DNA of 64,000 nt, from the NCBI RefSeq assembly GCF_002873395.1, contig NZ_MCUV01000068.1, forward strand, positions 1 through 64,000, given 5' to 3'. Positions 8,952 through 20,342 of this stretch are shown here, piece by piece. Origin of the DNA: Vibrio sp. 10N.286.49.B3 (GTDB taxonomy: Bacteria; Pseudomonadota; Gammaproteobacteria; Enterobacterales; Vibrionaceae). The position numbers were made by a program, and so were the translations under genes. Below the pieces are notes generated by a model that had not been told where the DNA came from, did no database searches, and saw nothing but the letters and a program-made list of their open reading frames with translations. How positions within the stretch are numbered: the stretch's first letter is position 1; every line of letters starts with the position of its first letter.

Positions 8952-9842
8952 ATGAACGAAGGTACCCCCCCCACTTCTGAGGGAAGTAAAAAATCTGAAG
9001 GTCCGAGTAGAAAGTCCTTCTTTGAACGCCTAGTGCAATTATTTCAAGGTGAGTTAAAAGACCGCCAAGAGCTTGTGGATGTTATCCGCGACTCAGAAGT
9101 TAATGACCTAATTGACCACGACACCCGCGATATGCTTGAAGGTGTTATGGAAATTTCAGAGATGCGAGTGCGCGATATTATGCTGCCTCGTTCTCAAATG
9201 GTAACGATTGAGCGCACCGATGACTTAGATACATTGATTGCACTCATTACGGACGCTCAACACTCTCGCTACCCAGTGATTAGTGAAGACAAAGACCATG
9301 TTGAAGGCATTCTATTAGCGAAGGACCTACTTAAGTACTTAGGCTCAGGCAGCGAAGAGTTCGACATCGAAGAGGTAATACGCCCTATTGTTGTCGTACC
9401 TGAAAGCAAACGCGTTGATCGCCTTTTAAAAGAGTTCCAAGAAGAGCGCTACCACATGGCCATTGTTGTCGATGAGTTTGGTGGTGTATCTGGCTTGGTG
9501 ACCATTGAAGATATTTTAGAAGAGATTGTTGGCGAGATTGAAGATGAATTTGACGACGAAGAAGAAGTCGACATCCGAAAATTAAGCAAGCATACCTTTG
9601 CTGTCAAAGCTTTAACGACGATTGAAGACTTTAATGATACCTTTGGTACTCAATTTAGTAATGAAGAAATAGACACTGTCGGGGGTATGGTGATGACAAC
9701 ATTTGGTCATCTTCCGTCTCGTGGTGAAGTGATTGAAATTGAAAATTATTCATTTAAAGTCACTGCTGCGGATAATCGCCGCGTGGTTCAACTGCAAGTT
9801 ACTGTACCTGATGATGAACCTCTTCCTGATACCGAAGAATAA
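8952..9842 (+). CDS. corC: CorC/HlyC-family CBS-domain protein (YbeX)
   Basis: A 296-residue cytoplasmic protein with two CBS domains, about residues 70-195, starting with [17 protein letters not shown] and including [22 protein letters not shown]-terminal CorC_HlyC/transporter-associated domain has the acidic linker [13 protein letters not shown]. It is known as CorC (magnesium/cobalt efflux) or YbeX, linked to ribosome metabolism; the exact role is not settled. ATG 8952 is preferred over in-frame GTG 8946. Codons 5-7 contain a run of eight C residues (8965-8972). Confidence 0.92.
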   Translation: MNEGTPPTSEGSKKSEGPSRKSFFERLVQLFQGELKDRQELVDVIRDSEVNDLIDHDTRDMLEGVMEISEMRVRDIMLPRSQMVTIERTDDLDTLIALITDAQHSRYPVISEDKDHVEGILLAKDLLKYLGSGSEEFDIEEVIRPIVVVPESKRVDRLLKEFQEERYHMAIVVDEFGGVSGLVTIEDILEEIVGEIEDEFDDEEEVDIRKLSKHTFAVKALTTIEDFNDTFGTQFSNEEIDTVGGMVMTTFGHLPSRGEVIEIENYSFKVTAADNRRVVQLQVTVPDDEPLPDTEE

Positions 9843-9879
9843 CTCCCTCTCTATATAGGGATTACTGAAAAAGAAAACG

Positions 9880-11412
9880 ATGAATAGAACCTTTACTCAT
9901 CGCCTACTACGGCCGCTTGCGGCCGTTTTTGTTGGCGCTTGTACGACACTAGCTTTTGCTCCTTATCAATACTGGATAGTCGCAATCTTAAGCCCTGCGA
10001 TCCTATTGTGGCTGATTCATAACCAAACCAGAAAACAAGCGTTAGCGATTGGCTATGCTTGGGGGTTTGGTCAATTTGCTACTGGGATCAGCTGGGTATA
10101 TGTCAGCATTGCTGGGTTTGGAGGCATGCCTCTCGGTATTAATTTGCTATTGATGGGGCTCTTAGTTGCCTACCTTGCGGTTTATACAGGTTTATTCGCT
10201 TGGGCATTAAATCGTTTTGTCCCACAAGCAAACTTAACACGCTTTTTCTTAGCTGCCCCTGCCCTATGGCTAATCTGCGATTGGTTACGAGGCTGGGTAA
10301 TGACTGGCTTCCCTTGGTTATGGTTAGGCTATAGTCAAATTGATGGCCCACTGGCACCATTTGCTCCTATAGGCGGTGTCGAGCTTGTCACTTTGCTCAT
10401 TATCTTATCGGCATCATCACTTGCATATGCAGCTATTCACAGGCAATGGCAAGTCACGCTGATCCCTATGGTGATCCTCGCGACAGGCGTTGGTATTCAC
10501 TCTGTAAACTGGGTAACACCGAATACAGAGAAAACCACCTCATTAGCCTTGATCCAAGGTAACGTTGATCAAGATTTAAAGTGGTTACCAAGCGAACGCT
10601 GGCCAACCATTATGAAGTATGCAGATTTAACCCGAGAGAATTGGGATGCAGATATTATTATCTGGCCTGAAGCCGCGATTCCGGCTTTCGAATCGGAAGT
10701 GCGCTCATACTTACATAACCTTGATACTGCTGCCAAGATGAATGACAGTGCATTGATTACCGGCGTATTAAACCAAGTTGGTCCAACCGAGTATTACAAC
10801 AGTATCCTCACTTTAGGCAACACCAATCGTGATGAGTATCGCTATGACCCAACAGAGCGCTACCAAAAGCATCACTTACTGCCTTTTGGTGAGTTTGTGC
10901 CTCTAGAAGATTTCTTACGCCCTTTAGCGCCATTTTTTAATTTGCCAATGTCATCATTTACGCGTGGTGATTATGTGCAGCCGAATATTGTTGCCAACGG
11001 GCACCCAATGGCACCGGCGCTATGCTATGAAATCATCTTTAACGAGCAAGTTCGCCAGAATATAACTGAGGAAACCGATTTTATTTTAACCTTATCCAAT
11101 GATGCTTGGTTTGGTGACTCTATTGGTCCTCTACAGCATATGGAAATTGCTCAAATGCGAGCACTGGAGTTGGGTAAGCCTTTGATTCGTTCGACCAATA
11201 ATGGTGTTACTGCTGTCACTGATCATAAAGGTCAGATAACCGCAAGCTTACCGCAATTTGAAACTGGGGTATTACGCAGCACGTTAACGCCAACCGATGG
11301 TTATACGCCTTTCCGTATATGGGGAAGCTACCCTATTTATGCTTGGGTGGCATTCACTCTATTGCTTGGTGCTTGGTTCCAGCGTAAAAAAGCGTCTGCT
11401 CAAGAAAAGTAA
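9880..11412 (+). CDS. lnt: Apolipoprotein N-acyltransferase
   Basis: A 510-residue inner-membrane enzyme that adds the third acyl chain to lipoproteins. About six N-terminal membrane helices precede a periplasmic nitrilase-like domain. The catalytic triad is visible as Glu in [13 protein letters not shown], Lys in [13 protein letters not shown] and Cys in [11 protein letters not shown] final membrane helix lies near the C terminus. The gene follows corC by 37 bases, as in E. coli, where ybeZ-ybeY-ybeX-lnt is conserved. Its products would act on the lipoproteins encoded in this window, such as LptE, RlpA and MetQ. Confidence 0.97.
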   Translation: MNRTFTHRLLRPLAAVFVGACTTLAFAPYQYWIVAILSPAILLWLIHNQTRKQALAIGYAWGFGQFATGISWVYVSIAGFGGMPLGINLLLMGLLVAYLAVYTGLFAWALNRFVPQANLTRFFLAAPALWLICDWLRGWVMTGFPWLWLGYSQIDGPLAPFAPIGGVELVTLLIILSASSLAYAAIHRQWQVTLIPMVILATGVGIHSVNWVTPNTEKTTSLALIQGNVDQDLKWLPSERWPTIMKYADLTRENWDADIIIWPEAAIPAFESEVRSYLHNLDTAAKMNDSALITGVLNQVGPTEYYNSILTLGNTNRDEYRYDPTERYQKHHLLPFGEFVPLEDFLRPLAPFFNLPMSSFTRGDYVQPNIVANGHPMAPALCYEIIFNEQVRQNITEETDFILTLSNDAWFGDSIGPLQHMEIAQMRALELGKPLIRSTNNGVTAVTDHKGQITASLPQFETGVLRSTLTPTDGYTPFRIWGSYPIYAWVAFTLLLGAWFQRKKASAQEK

Positions 11413-11426
11413 TCAATAACGCTTAG

Positions 11427-11480
11427 CCCTCTCTTACCACTTCGATACCATCGAGTAAGAGAGGGATTATTGCCTTTTTA
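11427..11480 (+). terminator. Terminator-like hairpin after lnt
   Basis: CCCTCTCTTAC (11427-11437) pairs perfectly with GTAAGAGAGGG (11455-11465). The inner loop can pair further through CGAT/ATCG. A short T-tract (CTTTTT) follows about ten bases later. It separates convergent lnt and the ybeL-like gene. Confidence 0.65.
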
Positions 11481-11516
11481 AACACACAGCAACACCCAAG
11501 CTAACGTAAGCACTCT

Positions 11517-11987
11517 TTATGGCTTTAACGCCTGACGACTAAACGCATTGCTCCCACACTTAGTGCAACTCACAATGCTTGTTGGGTGGTTATATTCGAC
11601 TTTATGCGTGCAATTTTCACACACGAGTACACCAAAGCCAATGACATCCCCCGTTTTATACAAGCCTCGATGCTCAAGGTCTTGAAATAACTCGACCCAT
11701 TCCACTTTGGTTCTATCAGTAATTTCGAGTAACCCCTGCCAAATGGAATCCATAACCATCAGATAGAAAGGACCACTTTTACTTTCTTCGTAATTTTCAG
11801 CAAACTCTTTTAAATCCGACTTCATATAAGCAGAGATTAACGCTAGCTCATCTTTGGTCATCTCATTGGCTGCATCAACCACTTTTGCCGATGTATCGAG
11901 TACATTATCCAACTCTTCAGGGCTATGTTTTAATGTATCAACAACCCCTGCTAACATTTTTTCATAATCCTTTTTACTGTTTGGCAT
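11517..11987 (-). CDS. YbeL-like zinc-ribbon protein (DUF1451)
   Basis: A 156-residue soluble protein of the DUF1451/YbeL family. The N-terminal two thirds is helical and acidic. The C terminus has a zinc ribbon formed by two Cys pairs, CENC and CTKC, near residues 128-148. The function is not known. A ybeL gene lies beside leuS in E. coli as well, which supports the assignment. It is transcribed divergently from leuS. Confidence 0.85.
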   Translation of the reverse strand: MPNSKKDYEKMLAGVVDTLKHSPEELDNVLDTSAKVVDAANEMTKDELALISAYMKSDLKEFAENYEESKSGPFYLMVMDSIWQGLLEITDRTKVEWVELFQDLEHRGLYKTGDVIGFGVLVCENCTHKVEYNHPTSIVSCTKCGSNAFSRQALKP

Positions 11988-12164
11988 GGTAAACCTCCAT
12001 GAATTAATTCGCTTTATGGCGCTAACTTGACCATCATTATCAATAGATAGCCATCGGATACAGTATTTCTATTGTTGTACTTCGTCGCTTTAGGTATTCT
12101 ATGACGATCATTTAGATTCTGTTCTAACCGAACTCACAAATTCCAAGATAACCGGATATCATCG

Positions 12165-14741
12165 ATGCAAGAACAATATAACCCGCAAGATATTGAACAA
12201 AAGGTTCAACAACACTGGGACAACAATAAAACTTTTGTTGTAAGTGAAGACCCAAATAAAGAAAAATTCTACTGTCTTTCAATGTTCCCGTACCCAAGTG
12301 GTCGACTGCACATGGGTCACGTACGTAACTATACCATCGGTGATGTAGTCTCTCGCTTCCAACGCTTACAAGGCAAAAATGTTATGCAACCAATTGGTTG
12401 GGATGCATTTGGCCTTCCAGCAGAGAACGCAGCCGTAAAAAACAAGACCGCTCCAGCGCCTTGGACTTACGAAAATATTGAATACATGAAAAACCAGCTT
12501 AAATTATTAGGCTTTGGTTATGATTGGAGCCGTGAGTTCGCAACCTGTACGCCTGAGTACTACCGTTGGGAACAAGAGTTCTTCACTAAACTGTACGAAA
12601 AAGGTTTAGTTTACAAAAAGACATCTTCAGTAAACTGGTGTCCTAACGACCAAACGGTTCTTGCTAACGAGCAAGTAGAAGACGGTTGCTGCTGGCGTTG
12701 TGATACCCCTGTAGAACAAAAGAAGATTCCACAGTGGTTCATTAAGATCACCGAGTACGCACAAGAACTACTTGATGACCTAGACAATCTAGATGGCTGG
12801 CCTGAAATGGTTAAGACTATGCAGCGTAACTGGATTGGTCGCTCTGAAGGTGTTGAGCTTTCTTTCGCTGTTAACGGCGAAGAAGCACCGCTAGAAGTGT
12901 ACACAACGCGTCCTGACACGCTAATGGGTGTTTCTTACGTTGGTATCGCAGCAGGTCACCCTCTTGCTGAGAAAGCGTCTCTGAACAACCCTGAGCTTGC
13001 TGCTTTCGTTGAAGAGTGCCGTAACACCAAAGTTGCTGAAGCAGAACTAGCAACAATGGAAAAGAAAGGCATGGATACCGGTCTAACGGTTGTTCACCCT
13101 CTTAACGGTCGTGTTGTTCCTGTTTACGTCGCTAACTTCGTACTAATGGATTACGGTACTGGTGCAGTAATGGCGGTTCCAGCTCACGATCAACGTGATT
13201 ACGAGTTCGCGACTAAGTACGGCATCGACATCATTCCAGTAATCAAACCTGAAGATGGCTCTGAACTAGACGTATCTGAAGCGGCTTACACTGAAAAAGG
13301 CGTTCTATTCGATTCAGGTGAATTCGACGGTCTAACTTTCCAAGCTGCGTTCGATGCAATTGCTGCGAAACTAGAAGCTGAAGGCAAAGGTAAGAAAACC
13401 GTAAACTTCCGTCTACGTGACTGGGGTGTATCTCGTCAGCGTTACTGGGGTGCTCCAATCCCAATGGTAACCACTGAAGATGGTGAAGTTCACCCAGTAC
13501 CAGCAGATCAACTGCCAGTGATTCTTCCTGAAGATGTGGTAATGGATGGCGTAACGAGCCCAATCAAAGCTGACAAAGCTTGGGCTGAAACAACCTTCAA
13601 CGGTGAACCAGCTCTACGTGAAACGGACACGTTCGATACCTTCATGGAATCCTCTTGGTACTACGCTCGTTACTGCTCACCTCAAGCAGATGACATCCTA
13701 GACCCAGAGAAAGCGAACTACTGGCTGCCAGTTGACCAATACATTGGTGGTATTGAGCACGCTTGTATGCACCTACTGTACTCTCGCTTCTTCCACAAAT
13801 TGCTACGTGATGCAGGTTATGTAACCTCTGACGAACCATTCAAAAAATTACTGTGTCAAGGCATGGTACTAGCGGATGCTTTCTCTCACACAAACGAGAA
13901 AGGCACAAAAGAGTGGATCGCACCAACAGATGTAACCGTTGAGCGTGATGGTAAAGGTCGCATTGAAAAAGCGATTGATGACCAAGGTCGTAACGTTGAG
14001 CACTCAGGCATGATCAAAATGTCTAAGTCAAAAAACAACGGTATTGACCCACAAGAGATGGTGAACAAGTACGGTGCTGATACAGTACGTCTGTTCATGA
14101 TGTTTGCATCACCCGCTGACATGACTTTGGAATGGCAAGAGTCTGGCGTTGAAGGGGCGAACCGTTTCCTTAAGCGTGTATGGAAGCTAGTTCAAACTCA
14201 CTCAGCAAAAGGCGCTGCTGAAGCTGTCGATGCTGCAGCACTTTCTGGCAATCAAAAAGCACTTCGTCGTGATGTTCACAAAACGATTTCTAAAGTAACC
14301 GATGATATTGACCGTCGCCAAACGTTCAATACAGCGATCGCTGCTATCATGGAACTGATGAACAAGTTAGCGAAAGCACCGCAAGAATCGGTTCAGGATC
14401 GTGCGATCCTTGATGAAGCATTAAAAGCGGTTGTTCGTATGCTGTACCCAATGACTCCTCATATCTCTTACGAAATGTGGGAAGCATTAGGTGAATCAGA
14501 TGTCGATTCTGCAACTTGGCCAACTTTCGATGAGAAAGCGCTAGTTGAAGATGAGAAAACAATCGTTGTAATGATCAATGGTAAACTACGTGCAAAACTA
14601 ACGGTTGCTGCTGACGCAACGGAAGAGCAAGTACGTGAACTTGGTCTTAACGATGAAAATGCGAAGAAGTTCCTTGATGGACTAACGATTCGCAAAGTTA
14701 TCTTTGTACCTGGTAAGCTGCTGAATATCGTTGCAAACTAA
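12165..14741 (+). CDS. leuS: Leucyl-tRNA synthetase
   Basis: An 858-residue class Ia synthetase (E. coli is 860). The HIGH signature is HMGH (residues 49-52) and the KMSKS loop is residues 618-622. The editing (CP1) domain contains [13 protein letters not shown] and the [15 protein letters not shown] block. It charges the tRNA-Leu encoded at the start of the window. Codon use is strongly biased and unlike the flanking smaller genes, consistent with high expression. A strong terminator follows. Confidence 0.98.
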   Translation: MQEQYNPQDIEQKVQQHWDNNKTFVVSEDPNKEKFYCLSMFPYPSGRLHMGHVRNYTIGDVVSRFQRLQGKNVMQPIGWDAFGLPAENAAVKNKTAPAPWTYENIEYMKNQLKLLGFGYDWSREFATCTPEYYRWEQEFFTKLYEKGLVYKKTSSVNWCPNDQTVLANEQVEDGCCWRCDTPVEQKKIPQWFIKITEYAQELLDDLDNLDGWPEMVKTMQRNWIGRSEGVELSFAVNGEEAPLEVYTTRPDTLMGVSYVGIAAGHPLAEKASLNNPELAAFVEECRNTKVAEAELATMEKKGMDTGLTVVHPLNGRVVPVYVANFVLMDYGTGAVMAVPAHDQRDYEFATKYGIDIIPVIKPEDGSELDVSEAAYTEKGVLFDSGEFDGLTFQAAFDAIAAKLEAEGKGKKTVNFRLRDWGVSRQRYWGAPIPMVTTEDGEVHPVPADQLPVILPEDVVMDGVTSPIKADKAWAETTFNGEPALRETDTFDTFMESSWYYARYCSPQADDILDPEKANYWLPVDQYIGGIEHACMHLLYSRFFHKLLRDAGYVTSDEPFKKLLCQGMVLADAFSHTNEKGTKEWIAPTDVTVERDGKGRIEKAIDDQGRNVEHSGMIKMSKSKNNGIDPQEMVNKYGADTVRLFMMFASPADMTLEWQESGVEGANRFLKRVWKLVQTHSAKGAAEAVDAAALSGNQKALRRDVHKTISKVTDDIDRRQTFNTAIAAIMELMNKLAKAPQESVQDRAILDEALKAVVRMLYPMTPHISYEMWEALGESDVDSATWPTFDEKALVEDEKTIVVMINGKLRAKLTVAADATEEQVRELGLNDENAKKFLDGLTIRKVIFVPGKLLNIVAN

Positions 14742-14758
14742 TCGTAACTGAACTATCC

Positions 14759-14792
14759 AATAAGCAGGGCACGATTGCCCTGCTTATTATTT
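14759..14792 (+). terminator. Intrinsic terminator after leuS
   Basis: AATAAGCAGGGCA (14759-14771) pairs perfectly with TGCCCTGCTTATT (14776-14788) around a 4-base loop, followed by ATTTAT. Confidence 0.85.
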
Positions 14793-14863
14793 ATCTAAAA
14801 GTATTTAGGCTGATTACTAAGTGACTTTAGATAAGTATCTAATAAATTGAGAGCAAATTATTT

Positions 14864-15424
14864 ATGCACAAAATCACCTTGTCTTCGTTGCGGTTCTCTA
14901 CCCTCATTTTAGCCGTCAGCCTTCTATCCGGTTGCGGGTTTCATCTACGTGGTGATTACACGGTTCCAGAAGAGCTACAAACCATGTCTTTAACCAGCTT
15001 TGACCAATATAGCCAGCTAACTCGTGACATCAAAACAAAGCTCGTTCAAATCAATATTTCACTGGTAACGCCTGCTGCTAACGTACCCAACATGCATTTA
15101 ATTAGTGAGACGATTTCTGAGCGTACACTCTCTCTTTACCAAAATAGCCGTGTAGCTGAAAAAGAACTGACCTATACCGCCAGTTATCGAGTAACGGTGC
15201 CTAACTTGGGCAGTAATACATTTAGTACCCGAGTAACACGCAACTACTTAGATAACCCATTAACGGCTTTAGCTAAATCTGTAGAAAGAGATGGGATTGA
15301 AGATGAGATGCGTGAACAAGCTGCAAGCCAGATGATTCGTCAAATGTCTCGTCTGAGAGCCGATTACGATGCCAATATGATTCTAGATGAGCCAGCTAAC
15401 AACTCAATTGAGCACCGAGAGTAG
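14864..15424 (+). CDS. lptE: LPS-assembly lipoprotein LptE (RlpB)
   Basis: A 186-residue outer-membrane lipoprotein with lipobox LLSGC and the family block GCGFHLRGDY just after it. LptE plugs the LptD barrel and is needed to place lipopolysaccharide in the outer leaflet. The position between leuS and holA is the same as in E. coli. The acylated cysteine would be processed by Lnt, encoded upstream. Confidence 0.95.
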   Translation: MHKITLSSLRFSTLILAVSLLSGCGFHLRGDYTVPEELQTMSLTSFDQYSQLTRDIKTKLVQINISLVTPAANVPNMHLISETISERTLSLYQNSRVAEKELTYTASYRVTVPNLGSNTFSTRVTRNYLDNPLTALAKSVERDGIEDEMREQAASQMIRQMSRLRADYDANMILDEPANNSIEHRE

Positions 15425-15425
15425 C

Positions 15426-16448
15426 ATGAGAGTATATGCTGATAAACTGGCTGACCACTTAACGAAGCAGCTTAATAATGTGTATCTTATCTTTGGAAAT
15501 GAGCCTTTACTCGTTCAAGAAAGCCGAGAAGCGATCAATCAACAGGCTTTGCAACAAGGGTTTGAAGAGAAACATCGCTTTGTTGTCGATAATAATCTTG
15601 ATTGGAATAAGGTCAATGATTGCTGCCAAGCTCTGAGTCTGTTTTCTAGTCGCCAGATTATTGAATTAGAAATTCCAGAGTCTGGAATTAATGCCGCCAT
15701 AGCCAAGTCATTACTTGAACTTTCCGAAGCACTGCATAACGATATTTTATTGCTGGTTATTGGTAGCAAACTGACTAAAGCACAAGAAAATGCCAAGTGG
15801 TTTAAAGCACTTTCATCGCAAGGAAGTTTTGTTACTTGTTTGACGCCAGATATGCAACGTTTACCACAATTTGTTCAGCAACGATGCTATAAACTGGGCT
15901 TAAAACCGGAGCCTGAAGCGCTGCAAATGCTCGCTCAATGGCATGAAGGTAATCTGCTAGCATTAGTACAAAGCCTAGAGAAACTCACTCTACTCTATCC
16001 CGATGGTCATTTAACCCTCATTCGCCTAGAAGAGGCATTAAGTCGTCATAACCACTTTACGACCTTCCATTGGATTGATGCTTTATTAGCAGGAAAAGGA
16101 AATCGTAGCCAACGGATTTTACGCCAACTTGATAGTGAAGGGATTGAATCCATCATTTTATTGCGCAGTATTCAAAAAGAATTGATGTTATTGCTCACTA
16201 TGCAGCAACAATTGATGAATATGTCACTATCACAGGTTTACGATCAGCACCGTATCTGGCAATCTAAGCGCCCTCTTTATCAAGCAAGCCTACAACGCTT
16301 GCCGAGAAAGAAAATTCAACGACTATTGTCGTTATTAGCACAAGCTGAATTATTGGCCAAAACACAGTATGAACTGTCTCCTTGGCCACTACTTAGCCAG
16401 TTAAGTCTAGAAATGTGCCAGCCTAACAGCGTAGAGCTACCTTTCTAA
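15426..16448 (+). CDS. holA: DNA polymerase III delta subunit
   Basis: A 340-residue clamp-loader delta subunit that opens the beta clamp. It has the typical start (MRVYADKLADHLTKQLNNVY) and the block VYLIFGNEPLLVQESREAI. ATG 15426, one base after the lptE stop, is chosen. A longer reading frame starting at 15387 would overlap lptE and lacks homology in its extra residues. A GAGAG element upstream can serve as ribosome binding site. nadD, which follows holA in E. coli, is absent here; rsfS follows directly. Confidence 0.94.
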   Translation: MRVYADKLADHLTKQLNNVYLIFGNEPLLVQESREAINQQALQQGFEEKHRFVVDNNLDWNKVNDCCQALSLFSSRQIIELEIPESGINAAIAKSLLELSEALHNDILLLVIGSKLTKAQENAKWFKALSSQGSFVTCLTPDMQRLPQFVQQRCYKLGLKPEPEALQMLAQWHEGNLLALVQSLEKLTLLYPDGHLTLIRLEEALSRHNHFTTFHWIDALLAGKGNRSQRILRQLDSEGIESIILLRSIQKELMLLLTMQQQLMNMSLSQVYDQHRIWQSKRPLYQASLQRLPRKKIQRLLSLLAQAELLAKTQYELSPWPLLSQLSLEMCQPNSVELPF

Positions 16449-16529
16449 GTTTAACGATTATTACCTTTATTTATGAACACTCTCATCATCATTATTAATT
16501 GTGGGAGTTCAACCCCAGAGGAACACGCC

Positions 16530-16847
16530 GTGTTACGCGAAGAACTGAAAGATTTTTTAGCTGATAAAGCCGACGATATGAAAGCTGAAAACATCCAAAT
16601 CATCAACGTTGAAGGCAAATCAAACGTTACTGACTTTATGATCGTTTGTACTGGTACATCAAAGCGTCACGTTGCTTCTATTGCTGAACACGCATCTGAA
16701 GAAGTAAAGAAAATGGGCATGGACCCACTTGCTATGGACGGTGAAGAACAAGGTGAATGGGTTATCCTAGATATGGGTACCAGCATGCTACACGTTATGC
16801 AAGAAGAGCAACGTGAGCTATACCAACTAGAAAAACTTTGGGGCTAA
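16530..16847 (+). CDS. rsfS: Ribosomal silencing factor RsfS
   Basis: A 105-residue RsfS/Iojap protein that binds ribosomal protein uL14 and blocks subunit joining in slow growth. Conserved blocks are NVEGKSNVTDFMIVCTGTS and the ending QEEQRELYQLEKLWG. An in-frame ATG at 16473 would add 19 residues unlike the family. GTG 16530 has a good ribosome binding site (CAGAGGA) eight bases upstream and gives the usual length. rlmH follows after three bases. Confidence 0.93.
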   Translation: MLREELKDFLADKADDMKAENIQIINVEGKSNVTDFMIVCTGTSKRHVASIAEHASEEVKKMGMDPLAMDGEEQGEWVILDMGTSMLHVMQEEQRELYQLEKLWG

Positions 16848-16850
16848 GCT

Positions 16851-17321
16851 TTGAAAATTCAACTGATTGCTGTTGGAACAAAGATGCCCAAGTGGGTCGA
16901 AGAAGGCTTCCAAGAGTACCGTCGTCGATTCCCGCATGATATGCCATTGGAGTTAATCGAGATCCAAGCAGGAAAACGCGGTAAAAATGCTGACATTGTA
17001 AGAATTCTGCAAAAAGAAGGCGAAGCGATGTTAGCAGCCGTGCCAAAAGGAAATCGAATTGTTACTCTCGACATCCCTGGTAAAAAGTGGGATACCGAGC
17101 AGCTAGCCCAACAGCTAGAAAGTTGGAAACTCGATGCACGTGATGTTTCTATCCTGATCGGTGGACCTGAAGGGTTAGCGCCAGCTTGTAAAGCAGCAGC
17201 GGAGCAAAGTTGGTCCTTATCGGCACTAACGCTACCCCATCCTCTCGTTCGCGTCATTATGGCTGAAAGTCTATATCGCGCCTGGAGCATTACTACTAAT
17301 CATCCGTATCATCGAGAATAA
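16851..17321 (+). CDS. rlmH: 23S rRNA (pseudouridine-1915-N3)-methyltransferase RlmH
   Basis: A 156-residue SPOUT methyltransferase that modifies pseudouridine 1915 in helix 69. It opens with [20 protein letters not shown] and carries the knot motif [11 protein letters not shown] and the end [16 protein letters not shown]. The start is TTG 16851, three bases after the rsfS stop, supported by family alignment at residue 1. It begins the rsfS-rlmH-mrdA-rodA-rlpA chain. Confidence 0.97.
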   Translation: MKIQLIAVGTKMPKWVEEGFQEYRRRFPHDMPLELIEIQAGKRGKNADIVRILQKEGEAMLAAVPKGNRIVTLDIPGKKWDTEQLAQQLESWKLDARDVSILIGGPEGLAPACKAAAEQSWSLSALTLPHPLVRVIMAESLYRAWSITTNHPYHRE

Positions 17322-17327
17322 ACGTTA

Positions 17328-19217
17328 ATGTTACGTAAACGTAGCCAAATACGAGATTACAAAGCGGAAGCGCGGTTATTTACTAACCGCGCGATTGCCT
17401 CTTTTATCGGCATCATCCTTATGATGGGTCTGCTGATCGCTAATCTTTATAATATTCAAGTTAATCAATTCCAAGATTATAAAACCCGTTCAAACGATAA
17501 CCGCATTAAAGTCGTCCCTATCGCACCAAATCGTGGGCTCATTTACGATCGTAACGGCGTTCTACTGGCTGAAAACCGCCCTGTTTATAACTTAGAAATC
17601 ATCCCTGAAAAAGTAACCGATATGGAGGATACGATTACACGCCTTCAATCTATACTACTTATTACCTCTGAAGAGATTGCCCATTTTGAAAAAGAGCGCC
17701 GTCGTACTCGTCGTTTCAAATCGGTACCGCTACTCTCTCAGTTAGATGAACAACAGGTTGCCCTTTTTTCAGTTAATCAACATAAATTCCCTGGCGTTGA
17801 AATTACCGCAACGTTAAAGCGTTACTACCCTTATAGCAGTGCTCTTACGCATGTTATTGGTTATGTCTCGCGCATCAATGACCGAGACATTCAACGCTTA
17901 GTACGCGAAGACAAAGATGCAAACTACAAAGCAACCCGAGATATCGGCAAACTCGGCATCGAACGCTATTATGAAGATCTTTTACACGGCACGGCTGGCT
18001 ATCAAGAAGTTGAAGTAAACAGTCGTGGTCGTGTCATTCGTACCCTAAAATACCAACCACCAGTACCAGGTAAAGATATTGTCTTAAACCTTGATATCGA
18101 GTTGCAACTTTATGTTTATAAGCTGCTCGATGGACGACGTGGCTCTGGTGTCGTACTTGATCCGAAGGATAATGGTGTTTTAGCGATGGTTTCCAGCCCG
18201 AGTTATAACCCGAACTCCTTCGTTCATGGCATCTCTGTTAAGGGCTATAATGAATTACTCAATAACCCTGACCGCCCTTTAGTTAACCGCTCAACATTAG
18301 GCATCTACCCACCAGCCTCCACGGTCAAACCTTTTATTGCGGTTGCGGCATTAGAAGAAGGGGTTATCACACCAAGAACTAGCCGTAACGACCCTGGTTA
18401 CTGGACAATCCCTAACTCAAAAACCAAACCGTTTCGAGACTGGTTACGTTGGGGGCATGGTCATGTGAATATATCGAAAGCTATTGAAGAGTCGGTTGAT
18501 ACTTTCTTTTATCAGATCGCTTATGACTTAGGCATCGACCGCTTATCGAGTTGGATGATGATGTTTGGTTTTGGTGACTACACTGGCATCGATATTGGTG
18601 AAGAAAGTAAAGCAAATATGCCAACACGAGAGTGGAAGCGTGCTCGACATCGTACTCCATGGTATCAAGGTGACACGATTCCTGTGGGGATTGGTCAAGG
18701 GTATTGGACAGCAACACCAATGCAAATCGCCAAAGCGACCTCAGTTTTAGTTAATCATGGTCAAGTGATTGCACCTCACCTATTACGTTCAACCATCGAT
18801 AATGGTGAAGCGTTTAGCACGCAAAGTGAAGCTGACATCGTCACTTATCCACCAATAGAAAACGTACCTGAAAAGTACTGGGATATTGCAATTGATGGTA
18901 TGCGTCGAGTGAATCACGGTGTTCGTGGCACTGCTCGCCGACACTTTCAAGACAGTAGTTATGTCAGTGCGGGTAAATCAGGTACGGCTCAAGTCTTTGG
19001 ATTAAGAGAAGACCAAAAATATAATGCCGATGAACTCGCTGAACACTTACGTGATCACGCTTTATTTACGGGCTTTGCTCCTGTTAAGGACCCAGAGTTA
19101 ATTGTCACCCTTGTATTAGAGAATGCTGGCGGAGGTTCAACAAATGGCGCACCTCTTGCGCGTAAGATTTTTGATCATGTCATTTTAGATACTAGTAATA
19201 ACCCGGAAGATAAATAA
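17328..19217 (+). CDS. mrdA: Penicillin-binding protein 2 (cell-elongation transpeptidase)
   Basis: A 629-residue class B PBP. One N-terminal membrane helix, about residues 21-43, is followed by the PBP dimerisation domain ([20 protein letters not shown]) and the transpeptidase domain. The active-site Ser331 is in STVK with Lys334, and the KSG triad begins at Lys550 (KSGTAQ). It cross-links side-wall peptidoglycan in the elongasome with RodA. The stop overlaps the rodA start (TAATG). Confidence 0.97.
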   Translation: MLRKRSQIRDYKAEARLFTNRAIASFIGIILMMGLLIANLYNIQVNQFQDYKTRSNDNRIKVVPIAPNRGLIYDRNGVLLAENRPVYNLEIIPEKVTDMEDTITRLQSILLITSEEIAHFEKERRRTRRFKSVPLLSQLDEQQVALFSVNQHKFPGVEITATLKRYYPYSSALTHVIGYVSRINDRDIQRLVREDKDANYKATRDIGKLGIERYYEDLLHGTAGYQEVEVNSRGRVIRTLKYQPPVPGKDIVLNLDIELQLYVYKLLDGRRGSGVVLDPKDNGVLAMVSSPSYNPNSFVHGISVKGYNELLNNPDRPLVNRSTLGIYPPASTVKPFIAVAALEEGVITPRTSRNDPGYWTIPNSKTKPFRDWLRWGHGHVNISKAIEESVDTFFYQIAYDLGIDRLSSWMMMFGFGDYTGIDIGEESKANMPTREWKRARHRTPWYQGDTIPVGIGQGYWTATPMQIAKATSVLVNHGQVIAPHLLRSTIDNGEAFSTQSEADIVTYPPIENVPEKYWDIAIDGMRRVNHGVRGTARRHFQDSSYVSAGKSGTAQVFGLREDQKYNADELAEHLRDHALFTGFAPVKDPELIVTLVLENAGGGSTNGAPLARKIFDHVILDTSNNPEDK

Positions 19218-20338
19218 TGAAACTTGATCCATCAACAGGGCAAAGCCGAGCGTTTTTTGAACGTCTGCATATTGATTTGCCACTATTATTGGGCATTATA
19301 GTATTAATGGGCTTTGGTCTTGTGGTTATGTATAGCGCAAGTGGTCAAAGCCTAGCGATGATGGATCGCCAAGCTATGCGTATGGCACTCTCTCTCGTGG
19401 TTATGATCGGTTTAGCACAAATTCCACCGCGAACTTATGAGAGTTTCGCACCTGCGTTATTTGGAGTAGGTATAATTCTTCTCCTTGGGGTACTTTTTTT
19501 TGGTGAATCCTCAAAAGGTGCTCAGCGCTGGTTAAACCTAGGTTTCATTCGATTCCAGCCCTCTGAGCTACTAAAACTAGCAGTACCATTAATGGTGGCT
19601 AGGTTTATTGGTAAACATAGCCTTCCAGCAAGCTTTCAAACATTAATGATCTCTTTAGTCATGGTGGTTGTGCCAACGATCCTTATTGCTAAACAACCCG
19701 ATCTGGGAACCTCTATACTGATTGCCGCCTCTGGTATCTTTGTTATTTTCTTATCTGGCATCAGTTGGAAAATCATCGCGGGTGCAGCCCTAAGTTTAGG
19801 TGCGTTTGTTCCCGTATTATGGTTTTTCTTAATGCGTGAGTATCAAAAGGTACGTGTAAGGACTCTGTTTGATCCAGAATCCGATCCATTAGGCGCTGGT
19901 TACCATATTATCCAAAGTAAAATCGCCATTGGTTCTGGTGGTTTATCGGGCAAAGGCTGGATGCAAGGCACACAATCACAATTGGAGTTTTTACCAGAAA
20001 GACATACTGATTTTATTTTTGCTGTTATTGGTGAAGAGTGGGGCATGCTCGGTGTACTACTTCTCTTAGCGCTCTACCTTTTCATTATTGGTCGAGGCTT
20101 ATATCTGGCTAGTCAAGCACAAACGGCTTTTGGTCGTATGATGGCAGGCAGTATTGTGTTAAGTTTTTTTGTTTACATATTTGTTAACATAGGTATGGTT
20201 AGCGGTATCTTACCTGTGGTTGGGGTTCCTTTACCATTAATTAGCTATGGTGGTACCTCAATGGTGACTCTTATGGCTGGCTTTGGCATGTTGATGTCCA
20301 TCCATACCCACAGAAAAGCGTTCTCAAAGGCTACTTAA
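19217..20338 (+). CDS. rodA: Peptidoglycan glycosyltransferase RodA (MrdB)
   Basis: A 373-residue SEDS-family membrane enzyme with about ten helices that polymerises glycan strands during elongation. Family signatures are [28 protein letters not shown] and [11 protein letters not shown]. It partners PBP2, whose gene overlaps it by one base, so expression of the pair is coupled. rlpA follows after four bases. Confidence 0.97.
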   Translation: MKLDPSTGQSRAFFERLHIDLPLLLGIIVLMGFGLVVMYSASGQSLAMMDRQAMRMALSLVVMIGLAQIPPRTYESFAPALFGVGIILLLGVLFFGESSKGAQRWLNLGFIRFQPSELLKLAVPLMVARFIGKHSLPASFQTLMISLVMVVVPTILIAKQPDLGTSILIAASGIFVIFLSGISWKIIAGAALSLGAFVPVLWFFLMREYQKVRVRTLFDPESDPLGAGYHIIQSKIAIGSGGLSGKGWMQGTQSQLEFLPERHTDFIFAVIGEEWGMLGVLLLLALYLFIIGRGLYLASQAQTAFGRMMAGSIVLSFFVYIFVNIGMVSGILPVVGVPLPLISYGGTSMVTLMAGFGMLMSIHTHRKAFSKAT

Positions 20339-20342
20339 ATAA

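Noticed and set aside
13243..13563. A 106-codon minus-strand frame opposite leuS
   Set aside because: Strong codon bias in leuS leaves long open frames on the other strand; there is no independent evidence for a gene.
16859..17290. A 143-codon open frame on the minus strand opposite rlmH
   Set aside because: It lies wholly inside rlmH, which has clear family motifs. The opposite frame shows no domain and no ribosome binding site.
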